Below, piece by piece: positions 9,001 through 17,772 of a DNA stretch of 37,227 nucleotides (position 1 is the stretch's first letter; every line of letters starts with the position of its first letter). The translations under genes and the position numbers were made by a program. Source of the DNA: Rhodospirillaceae bacterium (GTDB taxonomy: Bacteria; Pseudomonadota; Alphaproteobacteria; MPNO01; UBA2964). The notes below the pieces were generated by a model. It did not search any database. It was not told where the DNA came from and worked only from the letters and a program-made list of their open reading frames with translations. The stretch covers positions 92,206-129,432 of the forward strand of contig PBFH01000005.1 in NCBI GenBank assembly GCA_002719885.1, in the 5' to 3' direction.

Positions 9001-10719
9001 TTAAACCGCCCTGGATATGATAAAATTTTCAATAACTAAAAAGTCTACACCTGAATTTATAAAAGTATTAATGGCGTCATCAGGGCTATATACGATAGGC
9101 TCTTGAATATTAAAGGAAGTATTTAATAAAACCGGTACATTCGTGATTTCGCCAAATCTTTTCAAAAGAGAGTAATATTTAGGATTAGACTGAGCCGAAA
9201 CAGTATGTACCCTAGCGGTTGTATCAGTATGGGTCACAGCGGGTATGTCCCCTGATAACACATTTGCGACAATATTCATGTAGGGACTATTTTGGTTCAA
9301 GCAAAAATAATCAGCAGCCTTTTCTTCAGTAACACTTGGAGCAAACGGACGAAAAAGTTCTCTTTTTTTAATTTTTACATTTATTTCATCACGAATCGCA
9401 TCGCTCCTCGGATCAGCCAGAAAAGATCTAGCGCCGAGGGCTCTTGGACCAAACTCTGATCGTCCTTGAAACCAGGCAACCAACTTTCCTGACGCAAGAA
9501 TCTCTGCCGTTCTCTCAATTAAGTCGTAATCTGAGACCTGATCAAAAATCAGGCCCTGACCTTTTTCTATCGCCGTTTGGATATCTTCATTTGAATATTT
9601 TCTACCTTGATAGGGCGACCTTAAACTCTCAAAATCAGGCGAATTTGTATCTGAGCAAAGAGCGGCTCCAATTGCACAGCCCGCATCATTTGGGGCTGGA
9701 GGAATTATTATTTCCTTAAATTTTGTTGAAGTTAATAATTTTCCATTAGCCGTTACATTCAAAGCACAGCCTCCACAAATTACCAATTTATTGATTTCAG
9801 GAAATTTGATAGACACTGGCTGCAAAATATGAATTAACGTTTCTTCAAACGCGGACTGAACACTAGACGCAATGTCGATATGCTTTTGGGTTGGTTTGTT
9901 TACATCTTTTCTTGGAGCTCCGAATAACTCCATTAATTCATTCGAAAAAAAGCCACGAAGGGCTGCGTGGTAATCACACAACTCTGTATCCAGTTTATAA
10001 TTTCCATTCGGCAATAGTTTGATAACCTTATCAAGAATTAGGTCCTTATATTTAGGATCACCGTAAGGAGCCAGGCCCATCATCTTGTATTCGCCTTCCA
10101 ACATTTTAAAACCCAAAAACCCGGTAAATGTGGAATAAAAATGACCAAGGGAATTCGGCCACTTGTGACGTGTTAAAACCTCTCTTTTCCCATATTTTAC
10201 AATAGAAACGATAGTAGAGAAATCTTCACCTCCACCGTCATATGATAGAGACGCATAAACTTTCCAGTCCTTCATTGCTTCACCATACATCTGATGGGTG
10301 TGATGGTGATCCCAAAACTTTATTCTACAATTAAATTTTCCATGTTGAGTTCTCAAAATCTTTTTAATTCTAAAAAGGTCTGACCAACTCCCATTCATAC
10401 TTTTTTCGTTATTGAAAAATAATTCTTCAAGTCTAGGCTGGATGCCTTTTCTGGAATTAGTAGATACTAACAACTTTTTTACTGTGCCTAATCCTCTTGT
10501 AAAAACTCGCCAAGGTTTCCAATAAATTGCGATTTCACTCACGTCTTGTAACTTTATGTTTTCAATTGATAACACCTCAGTGATTGCGAGATGAGGAAAA
10601 GAACCATCATTTTTTATTCTGCTAAGCCTTTCTTCCTCTACAGCCGCTATAACCTTTCCATCCTTTAAAAGGGCAGCAGAACTAGTATCCATAGTGCATA
10701 GGCCGAGAATATAGGTCAT
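9001..10719 (-). CDS. Carbamoyltransferase, NodU/CmcH family
   Basis: Transfers a carbamoyl group from carbamoyl phosphate to a hydroxyl of a sugar or small molecule. The N-terminal ASKHA-type domain begins MTYILGLCTMDTSSAALL and has AVEEERLSRIK and the metal-binding DHHHTH at about 137-142. The C-terminal domain has the family signature EFGPRALGARSFLADPR and NTSFN. I start it at ATG 10719 (572 residues) because homology begins exactly there; an upstream in-frame ATG at 10860 would add 47 unrelated residues and run into the preceding small gene. The ribosome-binding site is weak (GGAT). With the deacetylase it suggests decoration of a surface glycan or lipo-oligosaccharide; the acceptor is unknown. 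Confidence 0.9.
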   Translation of the reverse strand: MTYILGLCTMDTSSAALLKDGKVIAAVEEERLSRIKNDGSFPHLAITEVLSIENIKLQDVSEIAIYWKPWRVFTRGLGTVKKLLVSTNSRKGIQPRLEELFFNNEKSMNGSWSDLFRIKKILRTQHGKFNCRIKFWDHHHTHQMYGEAMKDWKVYASLSYDGGGEDFSTIVSIVKYGKREVLTRHKWPNSLGHFYSTFTGFLGFKMLEGEYKMMGLAPYGDPKYKDLILDKVIKLLPNGNYKLDTELCDYHAALRGFFSNELMELFGAPRKDVNKPTQKHIDIASSVQSAFEETLIHILQPVSIKFPEINKLVICGGCALNVTANGKLLTSTKFKEIIIPPAPNDAGCAIGAALCSDTNSPDFESLRSPYQGRKYSNEDIQTAIEKGQGLIFDQVSDYDLIERTAEILASGKLVAWFQGRSEFGPRALGARSFLADPRSDAIRDEINVKIKKRELFRPFAPSVTEEKAADYFCLNQNSPYMNIVANVLSGDIPAVTHTDTTARVHTVSAQSNPKYYSLLKRFGEITNVPVLLNTSFNIQEPIVYSPDDAINTFINSGVDFLVIENFIISRAV

Positions 10720-10819
10720 ATTCGTATCCAAATAATTAGACTTGAATTTATAAAATAAATTAAACGATGAAGATAAAACATATTTTTTGGAATTAATTTC
10801 AAAATGATTTTTAATTAAT

Positions 10820-11071
10820 CTAGGTATTAAAAAATCCAGATATGTGATTGTAGATACCATAAATAATGATGCACATTAGTATCAAAATTATTGCTAGCGT
10901 TTGAAAAAAATCACATAAAAGTGCCCTCAGTAATTGTTTGGTCTTGAAAGAACCTATTGTGATAAAGCAAATAAGTATAGACACAGGAAAAAACAGCCAA
11001 AACACTGTTGAAATTATCCAAAACCGAATGATTCCCATTCTCGCGAAAGGATTATTACTGTCTCGTTCCAT
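10820..11071 (-). CDS. Small two-TM membrane protein of unknown function
   Basis: 83 residues with a polar N-terminus (MERDSNNPFAR), a first hydrophobic helix at about residues 14-38, a basic loop (FKTKQLLR) and a second helix at about 55-77. I do not recognise the family. Small membrane proteins (SxtJ- and DUF5989-like) are often encoded next to NodU-type carbamoyltransferases, but I cannot match this one to either. It ends 100 bases before the carbamoyltransferase start on the same strand and is probably the first gene of that operon. Confidence 0.55.
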   Translation of the reverse strand: MERDSNNPFARMGIIRFWIISTVFWLFFPVSILICFITIGSFKTKQLLRALLCDFFQTLAIILILMCIIIYGIYNHISGFFNT

Positions 11072-11428
11072 AACGGATTACCTGCACATATCTGCTTTTT
11101 TTGCTTAAAGGTTTAATATTATTTTGAAACGATCTCCACTATAGAAAATCAATAGCACTATTCCTGTAGATTTTTTTTCAAAATCGACAACTTTATCCTT
11201 ATTCTTCTTAATGTTTTTAGACGAAGATGAAACCTATACACAACTATGCCGCACGAATTGATTACAACCTCTGGTGTGACATGAATAAGATTATGGAACA
11301 CGATGCCGGTACAACATCAATCAACTCATTATTGAACGAAGGACTACGGTGGGTTATTCCCAAGTGCCAAATCACCATGCATCTTCTCGTTTAGTGTTCG
11401 TCCTAATTTGATTTTTGGTACATCAGTA
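11072..11428. other. Non-coding gap with one small ORF, start of the accessory region
   Basis: Apart from the small RHH-like ORF at 11227-11394, this stretch shows no gene, tRNA or clear terminator. It is AT-rich and separates the glycan-decoration locus from the repeat array. If a third cassette exists beyond the 11576 core, this is its interior. Confidence 0.5.
11227..11394 (+). CDS. Possible small ribbon-helix-helix (Arc/CopG-like) protein
   Basis: A 55-residue ORF on the strand opposite to its neighbours. Residues 9-43 read like a minimal RHH fold: a short basic strand (ARIDYNLW), a first helix (CDMNKIMEHDAG), then the turn and second helix TTSINSLLNEGLRWV, whose S-x-N-x-L-L-N-E-x-L pattern is typical of Arc/CopG-type DNA-binding proteins. 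The last 12 residues look unstructured. There is no good ribosome-binding site, so it could be a decayed remnant. It lies between the last repeat copy and the carbamoyltransferase locus and may belong to a mobile unit. Confidence 0.45.
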   Translation: MKPIHNYAARIDYNLWCDMNKIMEHDAGTTSINSLLNEGLRWVIPKCQITMHLLV

Positions 11429-11692
11429 CTCATTGAAATCAATAATCCTTTCGGTTTGAATCATCTTTGAATCTTCAAACCTTAAACCATTGATTTAATT
11501 GTATTTTGAATCTACTTTGAATGTTAATATTTTATGTTAAGTTATTGTTATTATTGACTAATTATATTAGGGGTATTACTCCCACTCAATAAAAATATCC
11601 CGAATAACCATTTTGTTTCAACAACTTAAGTTTACTTTGAAACTGCTTTGAAACTATAGGAACTACAGCAAATCAGTGGTTCCTTGGCGCCT
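11429..11692 (-). repeat. att-like repeat, copy A (distal end of cassette array)
   Basis: A 15-bp core TTACTCCCACTCAAT at 11576-11590 matches the guaA 3' end (14623-14637) at 13 of 15 bases. On the P side, a CTTTGAA doublet at 11635 and 11646 begins 48 bp after the 12-bp core. On the other side are two doublets (11454/11465 and 11504/11515) and a diverged CTCATTGAAATCAATAATCC block at 11429-11448. The segment 11576-11692 aligns without gaps to 12981-13097 (about 105 of 117 identical by eye). The low-coordinate side is clearly more diverged than in the other two copies. Confidence 0.75.
11659..11683 (+). repeat. Conserved stem-loop in the trailer of copy A
   Basis: GGAACTAC (11659-11666) pairs with GTGGTTCC (11676-11683) around a 9-nt loop AGCAAATCA: 8 pairs, one G-T. 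The equivalent at 13064-13088 keeps the stem through base changes and has an identical loop. No T run follows, so it is not a standard terminator. Confidence 0.55.
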
Positions 11693-11694
11693 CG

Positions 11695-12783
11695 CTAATA
11701 TACTTTAGTCTTCACTACTTTGTATAAATTAAGCGGCGCACAACGTCCTTCATCCAAAATATGACCTGGTTTTCTATCCCCACCCAAATGGCGTTCTGCA
11801 TCCTCTTTTTGAATGGAGAGATGCATGCGGTGTAAAACCGTGCCGTTTTTATCAATTTCAAATACATTTCCAACGGATGTTATATTAAACCTTTCATGTG
11901 GCATTAATTCTATGCCTCGAACAGCAAAGAACTGCTTAGTTAGGAGTTTTTCTCTTTTCCCTTCTGCTAAAATTTTAACAATAGAAAATCGAGGCGCGCC
12001 CCCTCCCGAGAACCTATCTGAAGCAATATACCCAAATCCTGTTTTATGGGGTTCATGCACTAACCAAATATCTTTAAATAATTTCTTTGGACGTCCTTTA
12101 GGATCAACAATCACAAACATAGAAAAATTCCGAAGTGAAATCAGTGTATTCCCATTTTGTTGTCTCTCCACCCCATTGACGTGCGCCCAATCAACTCCAT
12201 CAGTTTCTAATATACCTTTCCGCTCTCTCCAATTCTCTAACGTATTTTTTGGAATATTTTTGAGAAATTTTTCTCGAACTGGAAAATATTTTGCATGAGA
12301 CCATCGCCAAACCACTTCACCGGATGGCGAAACTTCGCGTACCTCATCATCACCCTTATCCACGCGTCCACGAACGTATATAAAATTACCGTTTGGCAGA
12401 GAATCTATATCATGACTGATTTCATCATCTTCAATAATTGTTGTTAAATTTCCCGCTCGATTGATTTTGTAGGCGCCCATTCGCGGCACAATAAATAAAA
12501 TCTCGTCCCTTGATTTTAGATATTTTATATCAGCACCCTTGCAAATGCTTCTCTCTCTCTCACCCTGTAATTCACTAGGAAATGCCCATTCCCAAACCAC
12601 CTCACCAGACATGTTGACCTCAACAATTCGGTCTTTGCCTGTCACCGTATCCACAAAAGCAATCGCACGTTTATCCGCACTAGAATCATTGGTTACGACA
12701 TCAAACAATTTTTCAGCGGAGGTTACCTTGGTAATTCCGCAAAAAAACCAAACTATAAAAAATATTAGGTATAAATTTTTCAT
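11695..12783 (-). CDS. Arylsulfotransferase-like exported beta-propeller protein (cassette cargo)
   Basis: 362 residues with a cleavable signal peptide (about 1-23, ending VTSA), so it is periplasmic or secreted. The body looks like a six-bladed propeller of the arylsulfotransferase (ASST) family. Repeated SGEVVWEW/SGEVVWRW strands occur at 59-66 and 154-161, HDIDSLPNGNFIYV at 124-137, and DWAHVNGVERQQNGNTLIS at 198-216, the family's D-W-x-H-x-N followed by NGN. Family members transfer sulfate between phenols, but many are uncharacterised, so the activity is unproven. It is the only gene between repeat copies A and B. Confidence 0.75.
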   Translation of the reverse strand: MKNLYLIFFIVWFFCGITKVTSAEKLFDVVTNDSSADKRAIAFVDTVTGKDRIVEVNMSGEVVWEWAFPSELQGERERSICKGADIKYLKSRDEILFIVPRMGAYKINRAGNLTTIIEDDEISHDIDSLPNGNFIYVRGRVDKGDDEVREVSPSGEVVWRWSHAKYFPVREKFLKNIPKNTLENWRERKGILETDGVDWAHVNGVERQQNGNTLISLRNFSMFVIVDPKGRPKKLFKDIWLVHEPHKTGFGYIASDRFSGGGAPRFSIVKILAEGKREKLLTKQFFAVRGIELMPHERFNITSVGNVFEIDKNGTVLHRMHLSIQKEDAERHLGGDRKPGHILDEGRCAPLNLYKVVKTKVY

Positions 12784-12844
12784 ACGAAAACTCTGACTGA
12801 GATTAAGGTTTTAAGGAAGAGAAATATCGATTTCCACGCTTACA

Positions 12845-12907
12845 GACTCATGTAATTCAATAATCCGCCTACTTTGAATAATCTTTGAAACTGACAAAAC
12901 TAAGGTA
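12845..12907 (-). repeat. 63-bp leader repeat, copy in cassette 2
   Basis: Identical base for base to 14486-14548. It contains the CTTTGAA doublet at 12872 and 12883 (11-bp period) and ends 73 bases before the core at 12981. It lies 5' of the cargo start on the coding strand's far side, between core and gene. Homology continues less exactly to the start codon of the cargo gene. Confidence 0.85.
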
Positions 12908-12980
12908 TTGATTTCTATGAATTCTTATTTAAAGTAATTTATTAGTTTTTATTGTTTACTTATTGATATTAACCAACTAT

Positions 12981-13097
12981 TTATTCCCACTCAATAAAAA
13001 TATCCCGAATAACCATTTAATTTCAATGAGTTAATTTTACTTTGAAACTACTTTGAAACTATCGGGACTATAGCAAATCAGTAGTTCCTTGGCGCCT
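12981..13097 (-). repeat. att-like repeat, copy B (internal junction)
   Basis: Core TTATTCCCACTCAAT (12981-12995) differs from copy A at one base and from the guaA end at three. A CTTTGAA doublet at 13040 and 13051 begins 48 bp after the 12-bp core, the same distance as in copy A. The doublet on the other side (12872-12889) ends 91 bp before the core. Having arms on both sides is the P-O-P' arrangement expected between two tandemly integrated elements. Confidence 0.8.
13064..13088 (+). repeat. Conserved stem-loop in the trailer of copy B
   Basis: GGGACTAT (13064-13071) pairs with GTAGTTCC (13081-13088) around the loop AGCAAATCA: 8 pairs with two G-T. It differs from the copy at 11659 at four bases, all of which keep pairing on the plus strand. 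It is followed by TTGGCGCCT, also conserved. Confidence 0.55.
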
Positions 13098-13132
13098 TTC
13101 TAAACACCCTTTTTAGTTCTATACAAACAAAA

Positions 13133-14377
13133 TCAACGATTACACATCACCATAACTGTCTGTAACTTTGCAATCTTTGCCAGTTCACGTGTAGTTTTTT
13201 GTTCAGTCCGCTTAGACCATTTTGTCGGCAAACCGGCAGAAGTTAGAAACTGCCTGACAGTCGACGCCTTTATGCCGAAATTCACGTTCTCCGGCAGTGA
13301 CCCGATTGTTTTTGCTACCTTTAGTTTGTTCAACTGCGCAACGACTACACCAACGATATTTCCATTTTCATCATAGATAGGACCACCAGAGTTTCCGGGT
13401 TGAACAGCAGCATCTATTTGGAACTGCGCACTATCGTCACCTATACCTTTCACAGCACTGACCATGCCACCAGTAACTTTAATAGTGTTGCTGTAGAGTT
13501 CTCCATAAGGAAATCCTGCGACAAGAACTTTCTCACCGAGTTCGATATCGTCTGACCTCATCAATCCACCAGATGCAAGAGGAACCACTCTCATACCGAG
13601 TTTTTTAACGCCAAGTTTACTTATGAGTGATTTGGTTTCCGCTGATACCGTCTTTGTTGAGGAGATACGAAGAAGTGCAAGATCATTCCGCTTATCTGTT
13701 TCCAAAACTGATGCTGCAACCTTTTTATTTGCATTATCTCCAACGGTTACTGAATAGCACTTTCGGACAACGTGCTCGTTGGTGACAACGTGACCAAGTT
13801 TTGAAACAAAGAACCCAGAACCTTGGGTATATTTCCTAGGTTTAAGACTACCTTTAGGTATTGGTAAATTTGGTTTCTGTTTTGGTTTGGATGCAACACT
13901 ATTGTTCAAAGAGTTTTGACATTTATAAGGCAAATTTATTCGCAATTTGTTCGCCCAAACGCACTCAGTTGACTGTCTAATCACTAAACCTCTAGCGAAT
14001 GTGCTTATATCTTCCATTGAAACAAAAAAGTAATTATTTTGACTCTTGTTTGATTGAAAAACTACTGAGTCTGTCTTCATTCCCATCCCCGAAATACCCG
14101 TAATTTTTGCATCGAGACGATTTGTACCTTCCTTGACAGGTATAACAATTTTTTCACTCATGCCGAGCGATCCAACCACGGTACCGTTCAAATAAATTGC
14201 CCAAACTGATAATGGCGCAAATATAGAACTTGGGTCTCGAACAACGACGATATTACCTTTTTCACCGTTAATTATTGGGATAAGTGCGTTTTTCTTTATG
14301 CTGCCAGTACCTGCGCATGAAATAAGGGCATAGGTCAAAACCAATGCAAATATGATTTTTGCAAACTTCAAAAACAT
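13133..14377 (-). CDS. Trypsin-like (HtrA-type) serine protease lipoprotein (cassette cargo)
   Basis: 414 residues. The signal peptide and lipobox (LISC, Cys21) suggest a lipid-anchored envelope protein. Residues about 38-135 form a beta-rich N-terminal domain with no clear family. A Pro/Lys linker (163-183) leads to a trypsin-2 fold with a complete triad: His202 in TNEHVV, Asp232 in NDLALL and Ser330 in QPGNSGGP. No PDZ domain follows; the C-terminus (from about 385) is basic and ends with MVMCNR. Two extra cysteine pairs could form disulphides. It is the only gene between repeat copy B and guaA. The target is unknown. Confidence 0.85.
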   Translation of the reverse strand: MFLKFAKIIFALVLTYALISCAGTGSIKKNALIPIINGEKGNIVVVRDPSSIFAPLSVWAIYLNGTVVGSLGMSEKIVIPVKEGTNRLDAKITGISGMGMKTDSVVFQSNKSQNNYFFVSMEDISTFARGLVIRQSTECVWANKLRINLPYKCQNSLNNSVASKPKQKPNLPIPKGSLKPRKYTQGSGFFVSKLGHVVTNEHVVRKCYSVTVGDNANKKVAASVLETDKRNDLALLRISSTKTVSAETKSLISKLGVKKLGMRVVPLASGGLMRSDDIELGEKVLVAGFPYGELYSNTIKVTGGMVSAVKGIGDDSAQFQIDAAVQPGNSGGPIYDENGNIVGVVVAQLNKLKVAKTIGSLPENVNFGIKASTVRQFLTSAGLPTKWSKRTEQKTTRELAKIAKLQTVMVMCNR

Positions 14378-14485
14378 TTAGACTACTTCAACACCCTTCG
14401 TATTTTTGTGGTCAGTTTTCTCATACAGAAAGTCTGACTAAACTTAGGGGTTTAGGGAAGAGAAAAGTCAAATTTTTCTCTTGCG

Positions 14486-14548
14486 GACTCATGTAATTCA
14501 ATAATCCGCCTACTTTGAATAATCTTTGAAACTGACAAAACTAAGGTA
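14486..14548 (-). repeat. 63-bp leader repeat, copy in cassette 1
   Basis: Identical to 12845-12907. It carries the CTTTGAA doublet at 14513 and 14524 and the block CTCATGTAATTCAATAATCC. It lies between the guaA stop and the protease gene; the 245-base gap 14378-14622 otherwise holds only AT-rich sequence and no terminator for guaA that I can see. Confidence 0.85.
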
Positions 14549-14622
14549 CTGATTTATATAGATTTTTAATTAAAGTAATATATTAAATAAATACAATAAG
14601 ATATTGCTTTTATTATATAAAA

Positions 14623-14637
14623 TCACTCCCACTCTAT
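14623..14637 (-). repeat. guaA 3'-end core, presumed attachment site
   Basis: The last four codons plus stop of guaA (I-E-W-E-stop) read TCACTCCCACTCTAT on the plus strand. The same segment recurs at 12981 and 11576 with 2-3 changes. The guaA 3' end is a known integration site for genomic islands in many bacteria, which supports its reading as attB/attL. Confidence 0.7.
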
Positions 14638-16170
14638 CGTACCTGGCGGTTTTGAGGTGATATCATATGTAACTCTGTTAATACCACGCACTTCGTTAAT
14701 AATTCGAGTAGCTACTTTTGAGATAAATTTATGTTTGAATGGGTAAGTATCAGCAGTCATACCATCTGTAGAGGTCACCGCGCGTAAGGCGCAAACATAA
14801 TCGTAGGAGCGGGCATCTCCCATCACGCCCACCGTTTTTACTGGCAACAACACCGCAAATGCCTGCCAAATTTTATCGTAAAGGCCTGCTTGCCGAATTT
14901 CATCTATGTATATTTTGTCAGCCATCCGCAATATGTCTAGCCTCTCTTTTGTTATTTCCCCGGGCATACGAATAGCAAGGCCGGGACCCGGAAACGGATG
15001 TCGTCCTACGAGTTGACTGGGAAGACCTAATTCCCTGCCTAGATCCCGCACCTCATCCTTGAATAATTCTCGCAGTGGTTCCACTAGAGACATATTCATA
15101 CGCTCAGGTAGCCCTCCAACATTGTGATGTGACTTGATTGTGACGCTCGGGCCCCCAGTAAATGAAACTGACTCTATCACATCCGGGTAGAGAGTGCCTT
15201 GGGCAAGAAAATTGGCTCCACCAATTTTCTGTGCCTCTTCTTCAAATACATCAATAAAAGTTGCACCAATTATTTTCCTTTTTGTTTCCGGATCTGTTAC
15301 TTTGTGCAATTTTGTAAGAAATAGTTCTGATGCATCATGGTGTATTAACGGTATATTATAGTTATCACGGAAAACTGTAATGACTTGCTCGGCTTCACCC
15401 AAACGAAGCAATCCGGTATCTACAAAAACGCAATTTAGCTGAGCCCCTATTGCCTCATGAATTAAAACTGCTGCTACCGAAGAATCAACACCCCCAGATA
15501 ATCCACAGATTACCTCTCCATCACCAACCTGTTCGCGAATTTTATTAATTGCACGTTGCCTAAAAGCCGACATTGTCCAGTCACCTGCACAGCCGGCCAC
15601 CCGGTGAGTAAAATTTCTAAGTAAATCCTTACCTCCCAAGGTATGTATCACTTCTGGGTGAAACTGCACGGCATAAATTTTCCGTTCATCATCAGCTATA
15701 GCAGCATTAGGTGCATTATCACTCACTGCTACCGAGCGAAAGCCGTCAGGCAATTTTACTACAGAATCACCGTGGCTCATCCAAACCTGTTGTGTTTCTC
15801 TCACATTCCATAGCTCGCTAAATAAAACGCAGTCGTCAACTATCCTTAGTTCCGCTCTGCCAAACTCTCTTTGTTCAGAAGATTCGACTTTTCCGCCTAA
15901 CTGCGAGCAAATGATCTGCTGTCCATAGCAAATACCTAATATTGGAATCCCTAACTGAAATATTTCTGGGTCAATTGTTGGACCTGTTGCGGCTGTAACC
16001 GACGCAGGGCCACCTGATAAAATGATCCCTTTGGGTTTTAATTTCTGGATTGCCTCTTCTGAACTATGAAACGGATGAACTTCACAATAAACACCGTTTT
16101 CTCTTACTCTTCTCGCAATAAGCTGGGTCACCTGAGAACCAAAATCAAGAATTAATACTGAATCATCCAT
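14623..16170 (-). CDS. guaA: GMP synthase (glutamine-hydrolysing) GuaA
   Basis: Converts XMP to GMP with glutamine and ATP in the cytosol. From ATG 16170 it has 515 residues. The class I glutamine amidotransferase domain has catalytic Cys81 (GICYGQQ) and His171/Glu173 (QFHPEV). The ATP pyrophosphatase P-loop SGGVDSS lies at 225-231. The dimerisation domain ends with the conserved [13 protein letters not shown] at 16185 could add five residues, but the ATG is preferred. It lies 52 bases after guaB, so GMP synthesis is one transcription unit. Its 3' end is the anchor of the cassette array and is intact. Confidence 0.98.
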   Translation of the reverse strand: MDDSVLILDFGSQVTQLIARRVRENGVYCEVHPFHSSEEAIQKLKPKGIILSGGPASVTAATGPTIDPEIFQLGIPILGICYGQQIICSQLGGKVESSEQREFGRAELRIVDDCVLFSELWNVRETQQVWMSHGDSVVKLPDGFRSVAVSDNAPNAAIADDERKIYAVQFHPEVIHTLGGKDLLRNFTHRVAGCAGDWTMSAFRQRAINKIREQVGDGEVICGLSGGVDSSVAAVLIHEAIGAQLNCVFVDTGLLRLGEAEQVITVFRDNYNIPLIHHDASELFLTKLHKVTDPETKRKIIGATFIDVFEEEAQKIGGANFLAQGTLYPDVIESVSFTGGPSVTIKSHHNVGGLPERMNMSLVEPLRELFKDEVRDLGRELGLPSQLVGRHPFPGPGLAIRMPGEITKERLDILRMADKIYIDEIRQAGLYDKIWQAFAVLLPVKTVGVMGDARSYDYVCALRAVTSTDGMTADTYPFKHKFISKVATRIINEVRGINRVTYDITSKPPGTIEWE

Positions 16171-16222
16171 TAAATTGATTCTCAATTTTCAAAATTGTAA
16201 TGTACATTCTGACTTATCCGGA

Positions 16223-17695
<1,473 letters not shown>

Positions 17696-17772
17696 CTACA
17701 GAAGATAGATCCGGATCATACACAAATATAAAAGAATCCCAAGTTTCTGCATGGAACAAGTTCAGCCAGTGA

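Larger units (their letters stand above)
11576..12995 (-). mobile_element. Cassette 2 of a guaA-anchored tandem array (arylsulfotransferase-like cargo)
   Basis: Unit of about 1.4 kb bounded by two guaA-like core copies (12981-12995 and 11576-11590). In guaA sense it holds a P'-type arm with a CTTTGAA doublet, a leader shared with cassette 1, one gene, then a P-type arm. The gene's stop codon (11695-11697) falls 2 bases outside the conserved trailer. There is no integrase or transposase inside. The interpretation as an integrated element is inferred from repeat geometry. Confidence 0.6.
12784..13132. other. Gap between the two cargo genes: leader, core and arm sequences
   Basis: No gene is seen. 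The first part (12788-12907) is the leader of cassette 2, related to 14426-14548; 12981-12995 is the guaA-like core; 13040-13097 is the arm and stem-loop. The remainder is AT-rich filler. The whole gap is explained by the repeat structure. Confidence 0.7.
12981..14637 (-). mobile_element. Cassette 1 of a guaA-anchored tandem array (trypsin-like protease cargo)
   Basis: Unit of about 1.64 kb between the true guaA 3' end (core 14623-14637) and copy B. In guaA sense: core, P'-type arm with a CTTTGAA doublet (14513/14524) 92 bp from the core, shared leader, protease gene, P-type arm and stem-loop, next core. On the guaA side of the first core there is only guaA coding sequence and no arm, as expected of an attL junction. 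No integrase was found. Confidence 0.6.

Noticed and set aside
10720-10860. N-terminal extension of the carbamoyltransferase (47 residues)
   Set aside because: The extension has no family similarity, and homology begins at the ATG at 10719; the longer form would overlap the small membrane protein gene.
11576-14637. Integron attC array
   Set aside because: No attC-type R/L box hairpins or integron integrase are present, and the conserved ends match the guaA 3' end instead.
16171-16185. TTG start adding five residues to GuaA
   Set aside because: The ATG at 16170 matches the family start.
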